Shown: positions 32,782 to 41,362, numbered from the stretch's first letter. The stretch is DNA of 41,414 nucleotides from Verrucomicrobiota bacterium (GCA_003343565.1 QALA01000001.1:1-41414); one strand, 5' to 3'. Notes: generated by a model not told the origin, from the letters alone. Numbers and translations are program-made.

Positions 32782-33819
32782 CTACCATTCCTGAAGATAC
32801 TCCGCGGCGGATTTTATCAGCCCCTTTTTCTCCATATTTCTGAGCGCCTCTGCCATCGATATCATTCCGGATTTCTGGTTTGTCTGCAACACGCTCAAGA
32901 GCTGCCCAGCCTTTTGCTCGCGTATAAGATTTTTGACGGACGGGCTTGAAAACAGGAGCTCGAACGCCGCAATCAGCCCTCCGCCGACCCGAGGCACGAG
33001 TATTTGCGAAAGCACGCCGAGCAGGTTTTCCGATAGCATCATTTTTATCTGGTACTGCTCGCCGCCCTCGAACTGCCCTATTAGCCTGTCGACGGTGGAT
33101 ATTGCGCCGCGGGTGTGGAGGGTCGCAAGAACCAAGTGCCCGGTTTCGGCCAGCTCAAGGGCGGTGCGCGTGGTTTCCAAGTCGCGCATTTCGCCGAGCA
33201 TTATGACGTCGGGATTTTCGCGCACCGCGCTTCTGAGGGCGGAGTAGAAATTCGGAACGTCAGTGTAGACCTCCCTCTGCGAAACCCACGCCCGCCTGCT
33301 CTTTATGACGTATTCGACGGGATCCTCTATCGTGAGTATGTGGACGGGGCGCGTCTCGTTGATTATGTCGAGCATGGCCGCCAATGTGGAGGTCTTTCCC
33401 GATCCGTTCGGCCCGGTGACTATGAAAAGCCCGTTGCGCGCCCTGCACATTTTTACGGCGGCTTCCGGTATGCCTATTTCGGCGGCGGTCAGGCGTTTTG
33501 CGGGAATCATGCGCAACGCCAGAGCCCGTCCGTCGCGCGTGCGGTAGACGTTGGCGCGCACCCTTGAGCCGTCGGGATTTTCAAACGAGCAGTCAACGTC
33601 GAGGTTTTCCTGCAAGAGCTTTTCGGCGCGCTCCTTTTGCGCGGGTCGGAGCCGGGAGAACAGGTCTTTTATTACGCCCTCCACGGGAAGCGCTGCGGCG
33701 TTGTTCATGGGCACGACGTCGCCTTCGATTCGCAGGCGCGGCGGACGCCCTTCGGCGATGTGAATATCGGTTGCCTTGTAGTTTGCGGCCAGTCCAAGCC
33801 ACATGTCGAGTTCAGTCAT
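32782..33819 (-). CDS. pilT: Type IV pilus retraction ATPase PilT
   Basis: 345 residues from the ATG at 33819; the upstream extension to 33873 is Arg-rich and not family-like. Hexameric secretion-type ATPase on the cytoplasmic side of the type IV pilus machine. Motifs in order: N-terminal KATDIHIAEGRPPRLRIEGD, Walker A GPNGSGKTST (136-145), Asp box IEDPVEYV, Walker B VIMLGEMRDLETTRTAL, His box TGHLVLATLHT, and a C-terminal VKNLIREQKAGQL matching the AIRNLIRE motif needed for retraction. PilU paralogues are very similar, so PilT versus PilU is not fully certain. No other pilus gene is adjacent. It is transcribed away from the OprB-type porin gene. Confidence 0.92.
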   Translation of the reverse strand: MTELDMWLGLAANYKATDIHIAEGRPPRLRIEGDVVPMNNAAALPVEGVIKDLFSRLRPAQKERAEKLLQENLDVDCSFENPDGSRVRANVYRTRDGRALALRMIPAKRLTAAEIGIPEAAVKMCRARNGLFIVTGPNGSGKTSTLAAMLDIINETRPVHILTIEDPVEYVIKSRRAWVSQREVYTDVPNFYSALRSAVRENPDVIMLGEMRDLETTRTALELAETGHLVLATLHTRGAISTVDRLIGQFEGGEQYQIKMMLSENLLGVLSQILVPRVGGGLIAAFELLFSSPSVKNLIREQKAGQLLSVLQTNQKSGMISMAEALRNMEKKGLIKSAAEYLQEW

Positions 33820-33915
33820 GTCGATTCGGATACTAAAGCGGCGGCGCGCTTGCAATATTTTTTTGAGCCGCATGTGCGAACTTATTTCGCGTATGCAATG
33901 TCACAAATAATTATA

Positions 33916-33944
33916 TTGTTCTTTTGTTTTATTATGAGTAATAA
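33916..33944 (+). promoter_or_regulatory. Sigma70-type promoter of the OprB-like porin
   Basis: TTGTTC at 33916-33921, a 17-base spacer, and TAATAA at 33939-33944, in an AT-rich stretch. The transcript would start near 33951, about 14 bases before the ATG, again with no ribosome-binding site. Confidence 0.55.
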
Positions 33945-33964
33945 CCTTCAATGTTTCTACTGAT

Positions 33965-35365
33965 ATGAAAAAAACGTTGTGTGTAGCATTTGCCTCTGTT
34001 TTGGCATGCCAAGGTTTTGCCGCTCAGAGGGTATATATAAACAGGAGTGCGTACGATTCGGAAAGCGAGATTCCCGCTTATTACAGTCCGGAGTACTACG
34101 ACAAGCTCGCCCGAATAAAATCCATAAGCGATTTGACGCTGGACGAATGGTTTAACGGAGCCGTGGTTTTCCCCTCATGGTACGGAGCCCGCCCGTATGC
34201 GGCCGACAACGGAATTGTTCCGGCAATGGCGTACTTGGGAAATTTCGCCGCAAATCCCGTCGGCGGAAGAAGCAGGAGCGCGACGAATACGAGTTCCGTC
34301 CACCTCGGCGTGGGTTTGGATTTGGACAAGCTTACAGGATTGGAGGCGCTCAACCACTGGAGCATAGGAAACTCGTGGGTGTGGCGTTTCGGAAACAGCC
34401 TTACAAGGAAGTATTTGGGCAACACTTTCAGCGTCCAGCAGAACTTCGGCAGCCAGACGATTCAGTTGCAGTCGCTCTACGCCATATACAACAACGACTT
34501 CGACGGCGGCTGGGAATTGACATTCAAGTTCGGACGCTTCGCGGCCGGCGACAACTTCATGAGCAAGCCCATATACTGGCTCTACCAAAACAACGCCTTC
34601 GACGGAAATCCGATCGGCGTGTTTTTTCAAAACAGATTTAGCGCGTATCCGGGCAGCGCTTGGGCGGCCTTCGCCGAAATCCGCCGCGCAGAGGGGCAGT
34701 ATTTAAAGGCCGGCGCGTATCAGATAAACAGCGCGCGCGCCGACAACATGCACGGCTTGGATTGGTCGTTCGCCACAGCCGACGGCGTCAACGCCAACTG
34801 GGAATTGGGCTGGGACATCAATCACGACGACAGCGGAAAAAATCCGGGCAACGTCTCCGTCGGGCTCGTGTCCTCCTGGTACAACGCCCCCTATATCGAC
34901 AATTCCGGAAGAACGGCGACCTTCAACTATACCCTGTATTTTCAAGCCGATTACATGGTGTACAATCTCGGCCCCGTAAAGCGCGACGAGCCATACTACA
35001 TACAGCGCACCCGCGACAAATATAGGGACTTGCGCGGCTTGGTGCTCTGGGCGGCCGTCCAGTACAATCCCAACGATTCCATCGCAATTATGCCGTTTTT
35101 CATAAACGGCGGGCTGCTGTTCAACGCGCCGTTTTCTTCGCGCGCCGACGATGTGGCCTGCTTTGGAATCGCCTACGGCAAGTTCTCCGGAGACTACGAT
35201 TCATACGAGTCCAACTCGCATGAAATCACGATGGAATTCAACTACAAATTCCAAATCAACCGCTTCATGTTTATGCAGCCGAACATTCAGGTGATTTTGA
35301 ATACCGGCGGCGGCAGGTATTCCGACGCTTTGGTGCTGGGCATGCAGTACGGCGTTGCGTTTTAG
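33965..35365 (+). CDS. OprB-type carbohydrate-selective porin
   Basis: 466 residues. Signal peptide MKKTLCVAFASVLACQGFAA, then a helical segment (SPEYYDKLARIKSISDLTLD) and an outer-membrane barrel with the OprB pattern: LGVGLDLDKLTGLEAL, FKFGRFAAGDNFMSKPIY, GVFFQNRFSAYPGSAWAAF, LKAGAYQIN, ending in LVLGMQYGVAF with terminal Phe. OprB porins let monosaccharides and small oligosaccharides through the outer membrane. The gene stands alone, with its own promoter and a probable terminator, divergent from pilT. With the secreted esterases at 13.5-15.7 kb and 31.3 kb it points to use of plant or mucus polysaccharides; this is inference from context, as no glycosidase is in the window. Confidence 0.85.
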   Translation: MKKTLCVAFASVLACQGFAAQRVYINRSAYDSESEIPAYYSPEYYDKLARIKSISDLTLDEWFNGAVVFPSWYGARPYAADNGIVPAMAYLGNFAANPVGGRSRSATNTSSVHLGVGLDLDKLTGLEALNHWSIGNSWVWRFGNSLTRKYLGNTFSVQQNFGSQTIQLQSLYAIYNNDFDGGWELTFKFGRFAAGDNFMSKPIYWLYQNNAFDGNPIGVFFQNRFSAYPGSAWAAFAEIRRAEGQYLKAGAYQINSARADNMHGLDWSFATADGVNANWELGWDINHDDSGKNPGNVSVGLVSSWYNAPYIDNSGRTATFNYTLYFQADYMVYNLGPVKRDEPYYIQRTRDKYRDLRGLVLWAAVQYNPNDSIAIMPFFINGGLLFNAPFSSRADDVACFGIAYGKFSGDYDSYESNSHEITMEFNYKFQINRFMFMQPNIQVILNTGGGRYSDALVLGMQYGVAF

Positions 35366-35393
35366 ACGCGCCGCTTGAGCCGTCGGGATTTTT

Positions 35394-35420
35394 GGGCGTC
35401 TCCCGATTTGGGAGGCGTCC
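35394..35420 (+). terminator. Probable terminator of the OprB-like gene
   Basis: GGGCGTCTCCC, loop GATTT, GGGAGGCGTCC: an 11-bp stem with one G-T pair, 28 bases after the stop. The tail TTCCGTATTT has few consecutive T, so termination may be partial. Confidence 0.55.
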
Positions 35421-35932
35421 TTCCGTATTTAAAGGCCCTGGGAAAAGCCGCAAAAACCGCATTTACCATGCGTCTTGCGGCGGAGGACGCATTTATTTTT
35501 TAACCGCTTTCGGCAGGCGCAATCTTTGGCCTTTGCGCCGATATTGTCGGCGGCAATGTTTCGGCATTCCGCTATCGGCAGTCGGCGCGAGACGGGGTTT
35601 AATTTGCCGGTCGGCGCGCTTCGGTTTTGGATTGGCGCGCTTCGGCTTTTTTTGAGGGCGGAAGGGAGCGGAGCGAGAAAATTTTTGCCGGAGGGCGAAC
35701 GTTTCATTCGCTTTCCGCCCCGCTCATTTTCGCCGCACTTTCGCGCCGGCCTTTCGCCGGTTTTCCCATTTGAGGGCCGCCCTTCCGCATGCCGCGCCGA
35801 GGATAAGGCACGTCTACTTTCGGCGGAGTTATTTTCTTAAGATGTCAAAACCTTTCGCACATGCAGCCTGCGCGCCGCTTCGGTTTCGCGCGGAAAAGTT
35901 TTGTTTTTGGCGCAGCCGTTCGTCCGTCCGGA
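35421..35932. other. Intergenic region, no gene seen
   Basis: Short GC-rich frames only. No RNA gene, repeat or promoter could be supported. Confidence 0.45.
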
Positions 35933-36916
35933 TTACGGCGCGGAAGCCGCCTTGAAAGGCAGCATGGACAGTTCCAGCGGTTCGGCCTTCTGTCTGAAAC
36001 ACGGCGAGACGGCCTGGAATTTTCCCCTGTAAAAATGCGTCGTCAGCTTGTGGGTGTGTCCCGCCAATATTCCGACGACCGCAGGCGACGAAAAAACTTG
36101 GCGCCAGAAGTCGAAAGTGGTCTTGGTGTGTCCGGCCTCCGGCCATTTTTTGCGGCGCTCTATTTCCCAGTATGGGTCGTTGGCTCCGTTCCAATTCGGG
36201 TGCCCGCAGCCGAAAAATCGATTCGTATTGGGAATGTAAAACGGAATGTGCGCGCATATTACGGTTGGCAGATTATCCGAGAGCTCGCGGCCCAGCGCGT
36301 CCAATTGTTCCGGCAGAATCTCGTATGTCGAATTGTCCAAAATTACGAATTTTACCCCGCCTATGTTTCGGGAATACAGCTTCCAATTCTTGTCCGCATA
36401 GAGGGGGAGGAGCCTCTTTTGCACCCACCTTTCGCGCTGCTCCAAGTCCGTGCCGGAATCGCCCTCGAAATGCCAATCGTGGTTGCCGGAGGTGTATAAC
36501 ACGGGCACGGGAGCGTTCCTTATCAGGCCGTCCACAACGCCGACATTGTATTCCGACGGATAGTTTATTATGTCCCCGCCGAGTATCACCGCGCTGAAAT
36601 TTTCCTTTCCCGCGCGCTCTATTGCCTTTTTTAGGTCGTCCGGCGAGTGTTTGCCATGTTTGTGCATTCGGGCGGCGTAGTCTTTGTATACGCCGTCAAG
36701 CCCCTTGTCGGAGGAGAAGTGGGCGTCGCCTATGAACATGACTTTTGCGGGCTTGTCGAGCGTCGAGAGGCTCAGGGAAATCTTGTTTGCATCTTGCGAA
36801 AAAGCCCAGTCAAATTCGCGTTTTTCCGGCTTTGCGCCTGCTTCGCACGGAGCCGCCGCGGCCGCCGCCGCACACGCGGCCGTTCTTATAAAATTTCTGC
36901 GGGATATATTTCTCAT
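35933..36916 (-). CDS. Tat-exported calcineurin-like metallophosphoesterase
   Basis: 327 residues. The N-terminus ISRRNFIRTAACAAAAAAAP is a twin-arginine signal (SRRNFIR), so the enzyme is exported folded, with metals bound. Metal motifs in order: GDAH (63-66), GGD (113-115), GNHDWH (144-149), a His in CAHIP and the GHTH motif in ILAGHTHKLTTHF. The fold cuts phosphomonoesters or diesters; the long insert NRFFGCGHPNWNGANDPYWE after CAHIPFY may shape the pocket. The substrate is unknown. Together with the anion porin at 11.2 kb a role in phosphate gain is possible. No ribosome-binding site and no adjacent same-strand gene. Confidence 0.9.
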   Translation of the reverse strand: MRNISRRNFIRTAACAAAAAAAPCEAGAKPEKREFDWAFSQDANKISLSLSTLDKPAKVMFIGDAHFSSDKGLDGVYKDYAARMHKHGKHSPDDLKKAIERAGKENFSAVILGGDIINYPSEYNVGVVDGLIRNAPVPVLYTSGNHDWHFEGDSGTDLEQRERWVQKRLLPLYADKNWKLYSRNIGGVKFVILDNSTYEILPEQLDALGRELSDNLPTVICAHIPFYIPNTNRFFGCGHPNWNGANDPYWEIERRKKWPEAGHTKTTFDFWRQVFSSPAVVGILAGHTHKLTTHFYRGKFQAVSPCFRQKAEPLELSMLPFKAASAP

Positions 36917-36944
36917 TTGTGTCTTTTATGTCCGTTTTTTTCGC

Positions 36945-37022
36945 TTTGGAGGTTAATTTTTTGAAAAAATAACCGTTTTTTTCCTAAGGAAAATGAAAAA
37001 TTCATTTTTTTTTGAAAAAATG
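36945..37022. promoter_or_regulatory. AT-rich divergent region with nested palindromes
   Basis: Between the phosphoesterase gene (minus) and a promoter at 37023 (plus). It contains TTTTTTGAAAAAA at 36958-36967 and again near 37009-37020, TTTCCTAAGGAAA near 36980-36993 and the inverted repeat AAAATGAA-AAA-TTCATTTT near 36990-37010. The phased A and T tracts suggest bent DNA or a regulator-binding region. Confidence 0.35.
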
Positions 37023-37053
37023 TTGACAAACGCGTTTTTTTACAAAAGATAAG
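37023..37053 (+). promoter_or_regulatory. Promoter with consensus -35 for a possible small RNA
   Basis: Perfect TTGACA at 37023-37028, and GATAAG at 37048-37053 after 19 bases. Transcription would start near 37060. Confidence 0.45.
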
Positions 37054-37059
37054 CGACAA

Positions 37060-37150
37060 TAAAAAAGATTTCTCCTAATGGAGATGGGGTAAATAAAGTA
37101 GAAAATAAGTGGCGGGCAACGTAGGGGGTACGTTGCCCGCCTTCAATTTT
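37060..37150 (+). ncRNA. Candidate small RNA or structured leader
   Basis: Downstream of the 37023 promoter there is a short 5' hairpin (TCTCC, TAAT, GGAGA at 37071-37084), an A-rich single-stranded stretch, and then a perfect 13-bp hairpin (37111-37141) followed by TTCAATTTT. The layout resembles a 90-base trans-acting sRNA with an intrinsic terminator. It could instead be the leader of a 110-codon frame at 37173, which I do not trust as a gene. No known RNA family is recognised. Confidence 0.33.
37111..37141 (+). terminator. Perfect 13-bp hairpin
   Basis: GGCGGGCAACGTA, loop GGGGG, TACGTTGCCCGCC. The plus-strand tail TTCAATTTT is a modest T-run; the minus-strand tail ACTTATTTTC is weaker. 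No gene ends just before it on either strand. Confidence 0.6.
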
Positions 37151-37763
37151 ACGGCCCTTCTTTTGCCGACACATGGCGAAAGCGGAATTGGACGGGGTTG
37201 GAAACCGCGGAAGCGTCTGCCTTATCGATTCGATTCTGGCGGAGCATATTTTGCTCAATGCCAAAAATTGCGGAATGGGCGTTTGTCTAATTTTTGATTT
37301 GCGCAGTATCGCTCCGCGTTTGGACAGTCTCGCCAATTTTGCGGTTTGCTTCTTTCCGCATTCCGCAGTCCCTGCCGGCGCGCATTTTTTTAAGGCCGTT
37401 GCGCGCGATAGTAAAGCGGGCGAAAGCGGCAAGGTTTCGGGCCTTGCGCTCTTGCGTTTTGCGGTTTTGGCGTGTTCGGGCGGCGCCGGTTTAACGGCGG
37501 TTTGAGCCATTGCGCCTCGCGCGATTTTTACGCCGGAAATTTAATTGAAGCGCACGCTGCAAACACAACTTGCGCGGTTTCGGGCAATGCCGCCGGGATT
37601 GGCGCGGCTTTTGCGATTGGCGCAGGACTCCGAAGCCTCCGTTCAATCCGTAGGATTTTTGGCATGCGTTCGACGTTGCCGCGCGCGCCGTCCCCAAGCC
37701 CGCAATGCCTTTGGCAAAGGCGCATATTGGCGCATATTAATTCCAAGCTTCACCGTGAAGAAA
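37151..37763. other. Intergenic region before rdgB end
   Basis: A 110-codon plus frame (37173-37505) has mixed composition but no ribosome-binding site and no recognised family; other frames are shadows. No terminator for rdgB was clear. Confidence 0.4.
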
Positions 37764-38393
37764 TCAGGCGATGCCGCCGAGATTCGCGCGGTTTTCGCGC
37801 AGGAATTTTGCCAATTTTGCGAATGCCGTTCCCCGGTGGCTGATTGCGTCCTTGTCGGAGGGGGCCAATTCGGCGGTTGTCATGCGGCGTTCGGGAAGGT
37901 AGAACAGCGGGTCGTATCCGAATCCGTTGGCGCCGCGCTCGGCGCGGCCGATTGTGCCCTCTATCTTTCCCTCGCTGAGTATCCTCAGCCCGTCGGGGCA
38001 CAGCAGGGCGATTGCGCACACAAAGCGGGCGGTGCGCTTTTCGTCCGGGACCGACTCCATTTCGCGCAGAAGTTTTGCGTTGTTGGCCGCGTCGGCGCCC
38101 GGCTTTTCAACCCCCGCGTAGCGCGCGGACATGATTCCCGGAGCCCCGCCCAGCGCGTCAACGGCCAATCCGCTGTCGTCTGCCATGACATATGCGTCGG
38201 CCGGCGCGAATCTTTTTAGCGCGTCGGCCTTGATGAATGCGTTTTCGGCGAAAGTCGACCCGTTTTCTTCGGGCGGTTCAAAACCTTCCGCGTCTTTTGC
38301 GCAGAAGATTTGGCAGTCGAGGCGTTCTGCCGCGAACATGTTTGAAAATTCAAACGCCTTGTGCGCGTTGGAGGTCGCCAGAAATATTTTCAC
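37764..38393 (-). CDS. rdgB: XTP/dITP pyrophosphatase (HAM1/RdgB family)
   Basis: 209 residues from a GTG start. It removes non-canonical purine nucleotides (ITP, XTP) from the pool. Motifs: IFLATSNAHKAFEF at the start, ENGSTFAENAFIKA, ADDSGLAVDALGGAPGIMSA with the conserved Asp, ANGFGYDPLFYLPE and AISHRGTAF. The frame is open far upstream to 38888, but that part is the shadow of the neighbouring gene. The GTG at 38393 overlaps the upstream stop (GTGA), which fixes the start. It is the last gene of the trxB-prmA-yhaM-rdgB operon. Confidence 0.95.
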   Translation of the reverse strand: MKIFLATSNAHKAFEFSNMFAAERLDCQIFCAKDAEGFEPPEENGSTFAENAFIKADALKRFAPADAYVMADDSGLAVDALGGAPGIMSARYAGVEKPGADAANNAKLLREMESVPDEKRTARFVCAIALLCPDGLRILSEGKIEGTIGRAERGANGFGYDPLFYLPERRMTTAELAPSDKDAISHRGTAFAKLAKFLRENRANLGGIA

Positions 38394-39397
38394 TGCGCTT
38401 GGGGATTTTTGTCTTGCGGAATTTTTCCGCCGGATTCTTCTTTTGCCGGGCGCTCCGGCTTGGAGGTCAGCAGTTTTGCGCGCAGGGCGGCGACCTCCAC
38501 AAATTCGGAGTCCCCCGTCTGCGAGAGCGCGGCTTCGACGGCGCCCATTCGGGCGTCGAGGTTGTCCACGCAGGATACGAACACGGCCTCCGGAGTCGCC
38601 GCGCGGACGGCCGCGCCCCATTCGGGCTCTCCCTGGTGGCTGAGTATTATGTGCTCCAGACGCTCCAACAAGTCCGCGCCGAGCCCGCTCTTTAGCCCCG
38701 CGCGTCTCACCATTCTGTATCCGAGAACGACATGCCCCTGCAAAATTCCCGTGCGGGATTTGTCGGGCGCAATCGTCTGGGTGTATTCGGCGGTCTTGCC
38801 TATGTCGTGCAGCACGGTTCCGGCGAGGGCGAGATCGGCGTCTATAAACGGATAGAGCGGCAGCAGCGCCCTTGCGGTTCTCGCGCATTTCAGAGAGTGC
38901 TCCAAAAGTCCGTGCACATAGGCGTGGTGCATTTTTACGGCGGCGGTGCCGGTGAAGAATGCGTCGCCGCAGCTTTGAATGGCGCAGAGGACGGTCTCGC
39001 GCAGGGCGGGATCGGATATTTCGCCTATTATTTCAAATAGCTCCCGCCGCATTTCCTCCGGATCGCACGGCGATACCGCCGCGAGGCTGTCGCGCATGGA
39101 TTGCAGTTCGCGCTCCTCCATTGGGCGGGCGTCTTCGAGCTTCGGGCTGAAGCGCCCCTGGTAGAAGTCGGCGCAGGCGCGCACGAAGAACGCGTCCGCG
39201 GGCCGCGCGTTTTTGAATGCGTCGAACGCGGAGGAATCGGCAAAGCACATTGCGGAGAACGAGCCGCTGTTGTCCGAAAAGTCCAGCACGAGAAATTCCC
39301 GCCCGTTCTTTGCCGTTCTCGACGAAATCGAGCGCAACACCGCGGCGACCTCAAAGCTTTCTCCGTCCCGCAGTTCTTTTAGTTCGGATATTTTCAT
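38390..39397 (-). CDS. yhaM: HD-domain 3'-5' exoribonuclease, YhaM-like
   Basis: 335 residues. An N-terminal OB-fold (LRSISSRTAKNGREFLVLDF, about residues 20-95) is followed by an HD phosphohydrolase domain: HHAYVHGLLEHSLKC, the HD pair in GTVLHDIGKTAEY and HIILSHQGEPEWG. OB plus HD with this HQGxxEWG motif is the layout of YhaM/CBF1-type exoribonucleases that trim RNA and single-stranded DNA. The C-terminal 40 residues are Lys/Glu/Pro-rich. The open frame runs back to 40006 over prmA, but the ATG at 39397 begins the family similarity and overlaps the prmA stop (ATGA). The symbol is by domain architecture. Confidence 0.87.
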   Translation of the reverse strand: MKISELKELRDGESFEVAAVLRSISSRTAKNGREFLVLDFSDNSGSFSAMCFADSSAFDAFKNARPADAFFVRACADFYQGRFSPKLEDARPMEERELQSMRDSLAAVSPCDPEEMRRELFEIIGEISDPALRETVLCAIQSCGDAFFTGTAAVKMHHAYVHGLLEHSLKCARTARALLPLYPFIDADLALAGTVLHDIGKTAEYTQTIAPDKSRTGILQGHVVLGYRMVRRAGLKSGLGADLLERLEHIILSHQGEPEWGAAVRAATPEAVFVSCVDNLDARMGAVEAALSQTGDSEFVEVAALRAKLLTSKPERPAKEESGGKIPQDKNPQAQ

Positions 39398-40272
39398 CGG
39401 TTTTTGAATTTGAACGTCAGACTCGACCAGTCCCCCATAAAAAACGCCTCCGAGCTTTCCAGCGCGCCCCCGATCTTTTTCTCGAAAAGTTCGCGCACGC
39501 GCGCGTTCTCGGCGCCGAGAATCCCGCTTAGAACGAGCGTCCCGCCGGGGCGCACGGCTCCCGCGATATTTTCGGCGTAAATGCACAGCACGTCCGCCTG
39601 AATGTTGGCCGCAAGTATGTCGGCCCTCTTGCCGGCGAGCGCGGCCTCTATTCCGGAGTGTTCGAAAGTCACGCCGTCGAGGTCGATGCCGTTTAATGCG
39701 GCGTTGTTCAGGCTGACGCGAACGGCCTCTTCGTCGCGGTCGAATCCGAACACGCGCCCCGCGCCCATGAGCTTTGCGCTGAGCGACAGTATTCCGGAGC
39801 CGCACCCGGCGTCTATGAAAAATTTTTCCGCGGGATTTCCCTCTCCGAGCGCCTTCATGATTGCCGCCATGCACAGGCGCGTGGTGGGGTGGTCCCCCGT
39901 GCCGAAGGCGAGCCCGGCGTCGAAATAGAACGCCTTGTCGCCCGGAGGAACGGCGTATTTTTCGCGCATCCAAACGGGCACCCAATGCAGTCCGCCGCAG
40001 TCCCATGCGGTGAGGAATTTTTTGTACTCCTCCTTCCAGTCGACGTCGTCGATATGGGCAAGCTCGGCTTTTTCGGGAAGCTCGCCGAAGGTTTCGCGCA
40101 GATTGCGGTAGGCCAGCTGCGCGGTTTCGGCGTCGTCAAAGTAGCCGATTAGCGCGGGCGGAGTGCGGTCGTCGATTTTCTCCACGACCCATGCGGTCTG
40201 CCCCGCGTCGCAGAAATATTCCTCAAGCAGGGGGCTGAGGGCGTCGGTTATGACCGTGGAAATTTTTTGCAT
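39394..40272 (-). CDS. prmA: Ribosomal protein L11 methyltransferase
   Basis: 292 residues, usual PrmA length. It trimethylates ribosomal protein L11 with SAM. An N-terminal substrate-recognition domain is followed by a class I methyltransferase fold: FDAGLAFGTGDHPTTRLC, the SAM loop IDAGCGSGILSLSA, the acidic FDRDEEAV and the catalytic-site ANIQADVL. A GAGGGA ribosome-binding site 5 bases before the ATG lies within the last codons of trxB; only 3 bases separate the two genes. The stop overlaps the next ATG. Confidence 0.95.
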   Translation of the reverse strand: MQKISTVITDALSPLLEEYFCDAGQTAWVVEKIDDRTPPALIGYFDDAETAQLAYRNLRETFGELPEKAELAHIDDVDWKEEYKKFLTAWDCGGLHWVPVWMREKYAVPPGDKAFYFDAGLAFGTGDHPTTRLCMAAIMKALGEGNPAEKFFIDAGCGSGILSLSAKLMGAGRVFGFDRDEEAVRVSLNNAALNGIDLDGVTFEHSGIEAALAGKRADILAANIQADVLCIYAENIAGAVRPGGTLVLSGILGAENARVRELFEKKIGGALESSEAFFMGDWSSLTFKFKNR

Positions 40273-40275
40273 TTT

Positions 40276-41199
40276 TTATCCCTCGAATTTCGAGGCCGTT
40301 ATTGCGGCCATGCAGCCCATCGCGGAGGCGGTGACGGCCTGGCGGAAGTTTCTGTCGGAACAGTCTCCGGCGACATAGACGCCCGCTATTGCGGTCTCAA
40401 CGAGAGAGCCGGCCTTGGGCAGCAGGTAGCCGTCAGCGTCCATTTCCAGTTCGCCCTTGAACGGGTCGGTGTTGGGCTTGTGCCCGATTGCGACGAACAT
40501 CGCCGCGCACGCGATCTGCGACGTCGAGCCGTCCTTGACGTTTTTTACGGTAACCGCGCGGACCTTTCCGTCCTCCCCCGCGAGAACCTCCGTCACGACG
40601 CTGTCCATCACAAGTTCGATTTTCGGGTTTTCGCGCACCCTGTCCGCCATGATTTTCGACGCCCTGAATGCGTCGCGGCGGTGGATTAGTTTCACCGAGC
40701 TGCAAAAGCGCGTCAAAAAGAGGGCCTCCTCGCAGGCGGAGTCTCCTCCCCCCACGACGGCGACGTCCCTGTCGCGGTAAAAGGCGCCGTCGCATGTGGC
40801 GCATACCGACACCCCGTTGCCGCCGTATAGCTCCATTTCGTTTTTCGCCCCCGTCATGCGCGGCTTTGCGCCGGTTGCGACTATGACTTGACGGGCCTCC
40901 AAAACCTCCCCGCCCTCGCAGAAGAGCCTCTTGGGCGACGAGCGCAGTTCGGCCCTCTCGACCGTTTTTGCCTCCACCCGCGCGCCGAATTTCTGCGCCT
41001 GCTCGCGCATTTTCCACACGAGGTCAAAGCCGTTGATCGCCTCCGGAAAGGCCGGGAAATTTTCGACTTCGCTGGTCGTAGTTATCAGCCCTCCCGGCTG
41101 CGTTCCCTCCAGAACGAGCGGGGACATTCCGGCCCTCGCCGCGTATATTGCCGCGCTCATTCCCGCGCAGCCGCTGCCTATTATTATCAACTCTTCCAT
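40276..41199 (-). CDS. trxB: Thioredoxin reductase
   Basis: 307 residues. FAD- and NADPH-dependent reductase that keeps thioredoxin reduced. FAD site IIGSGCAGMSAAIYAARAG (residues 7-25), the redox pair Cys133/Cys136 in SVCATCDGAFY, the NADPH site VVGGGDSACEEALFL with HRRDAFRASK (arginines for the 2'-phosphate) and the C-terminal FAD contact GVYVAGDCSDRNFRQAV. It is the first gene of the minus-strand operon ending with rdgB. The short upstream gap to the divergent tRNA-Cys must hold its promoter; no strong one is seen. Confidence 0.97.
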   Translation of the reverse strand: MEELIIIGSGCAGMSAAIYAARAGMSPLVLEGTQPGGLITTTSEVENFPAFPEAINGFDLVWKMREQAQKFGARVEAKTVERAELRSSPKRLFCEGGEVLEARQVIVATGAKPRMTGAKNEMELYGGNGVSVCATCDGAFYRDRDVAVVGGGDSACEEALFLTRFCSSVKLIHRRDAFRASKIMADRVRENPKIELVMDSVVTEVLAGEDGKVRAVTVKNVKDGSTSQIACAAMFVAIGHKPNTDPFKGELEMDADGYLLPKAGSLVETAIAGVYVAGDCSDRNFRQAVTASAMGCMAAITASKFEG

Positions 41200-41318
41200 A
41201 ATTGTGGCCAGCCTAACATTAAGCCCGGCGCTTACAAGTTTAATCGTCCCTTCCGTTTGGTGCGGCCGTTTGGGCGGAGTTTGCCGGGCCGAAAAAACTT
41301 CGCCGCATAACTTTTTTC

Positions 41319-41347
41319 TTGCGTAGGCGTTTCTTATTCTCTCTAAT
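41319..41347 (+). promoter_or_regulatory. Promoter of tRNA-Cys
   Basis: TTGCGT at 41319-41324, a 17-base spacer and TCTAAT at 41342-41347; the start would fall near 41354, 9 bases before the mature tRNA end. Confidence 0.6.
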
Positions 41348-41362
41348 TGCGCGTCTTAACTG

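Noticed and set aside
37173..37505. A 110-codon plus frame after the 37.1 kb hairpin
   Set aside because: No ribosome-binding site and no family; the composition is only mildly protein-like. Kept as an open alternative in the small-RNA entry.
38394..38888. N-terminal extension of the rdgB frame
   Set aside because: HAM1 family similarity starts at the GTG at 38393; the upstream part is the shadow of the HD-domain gene.
39398..40006. N-terminal extension of the YhaM-like frame across prmA
   Set aside because: The extension is Arg-rich shadow sequence of prmA; family similarity begins at the ATG at 39397, which overlaps the prmA stop.
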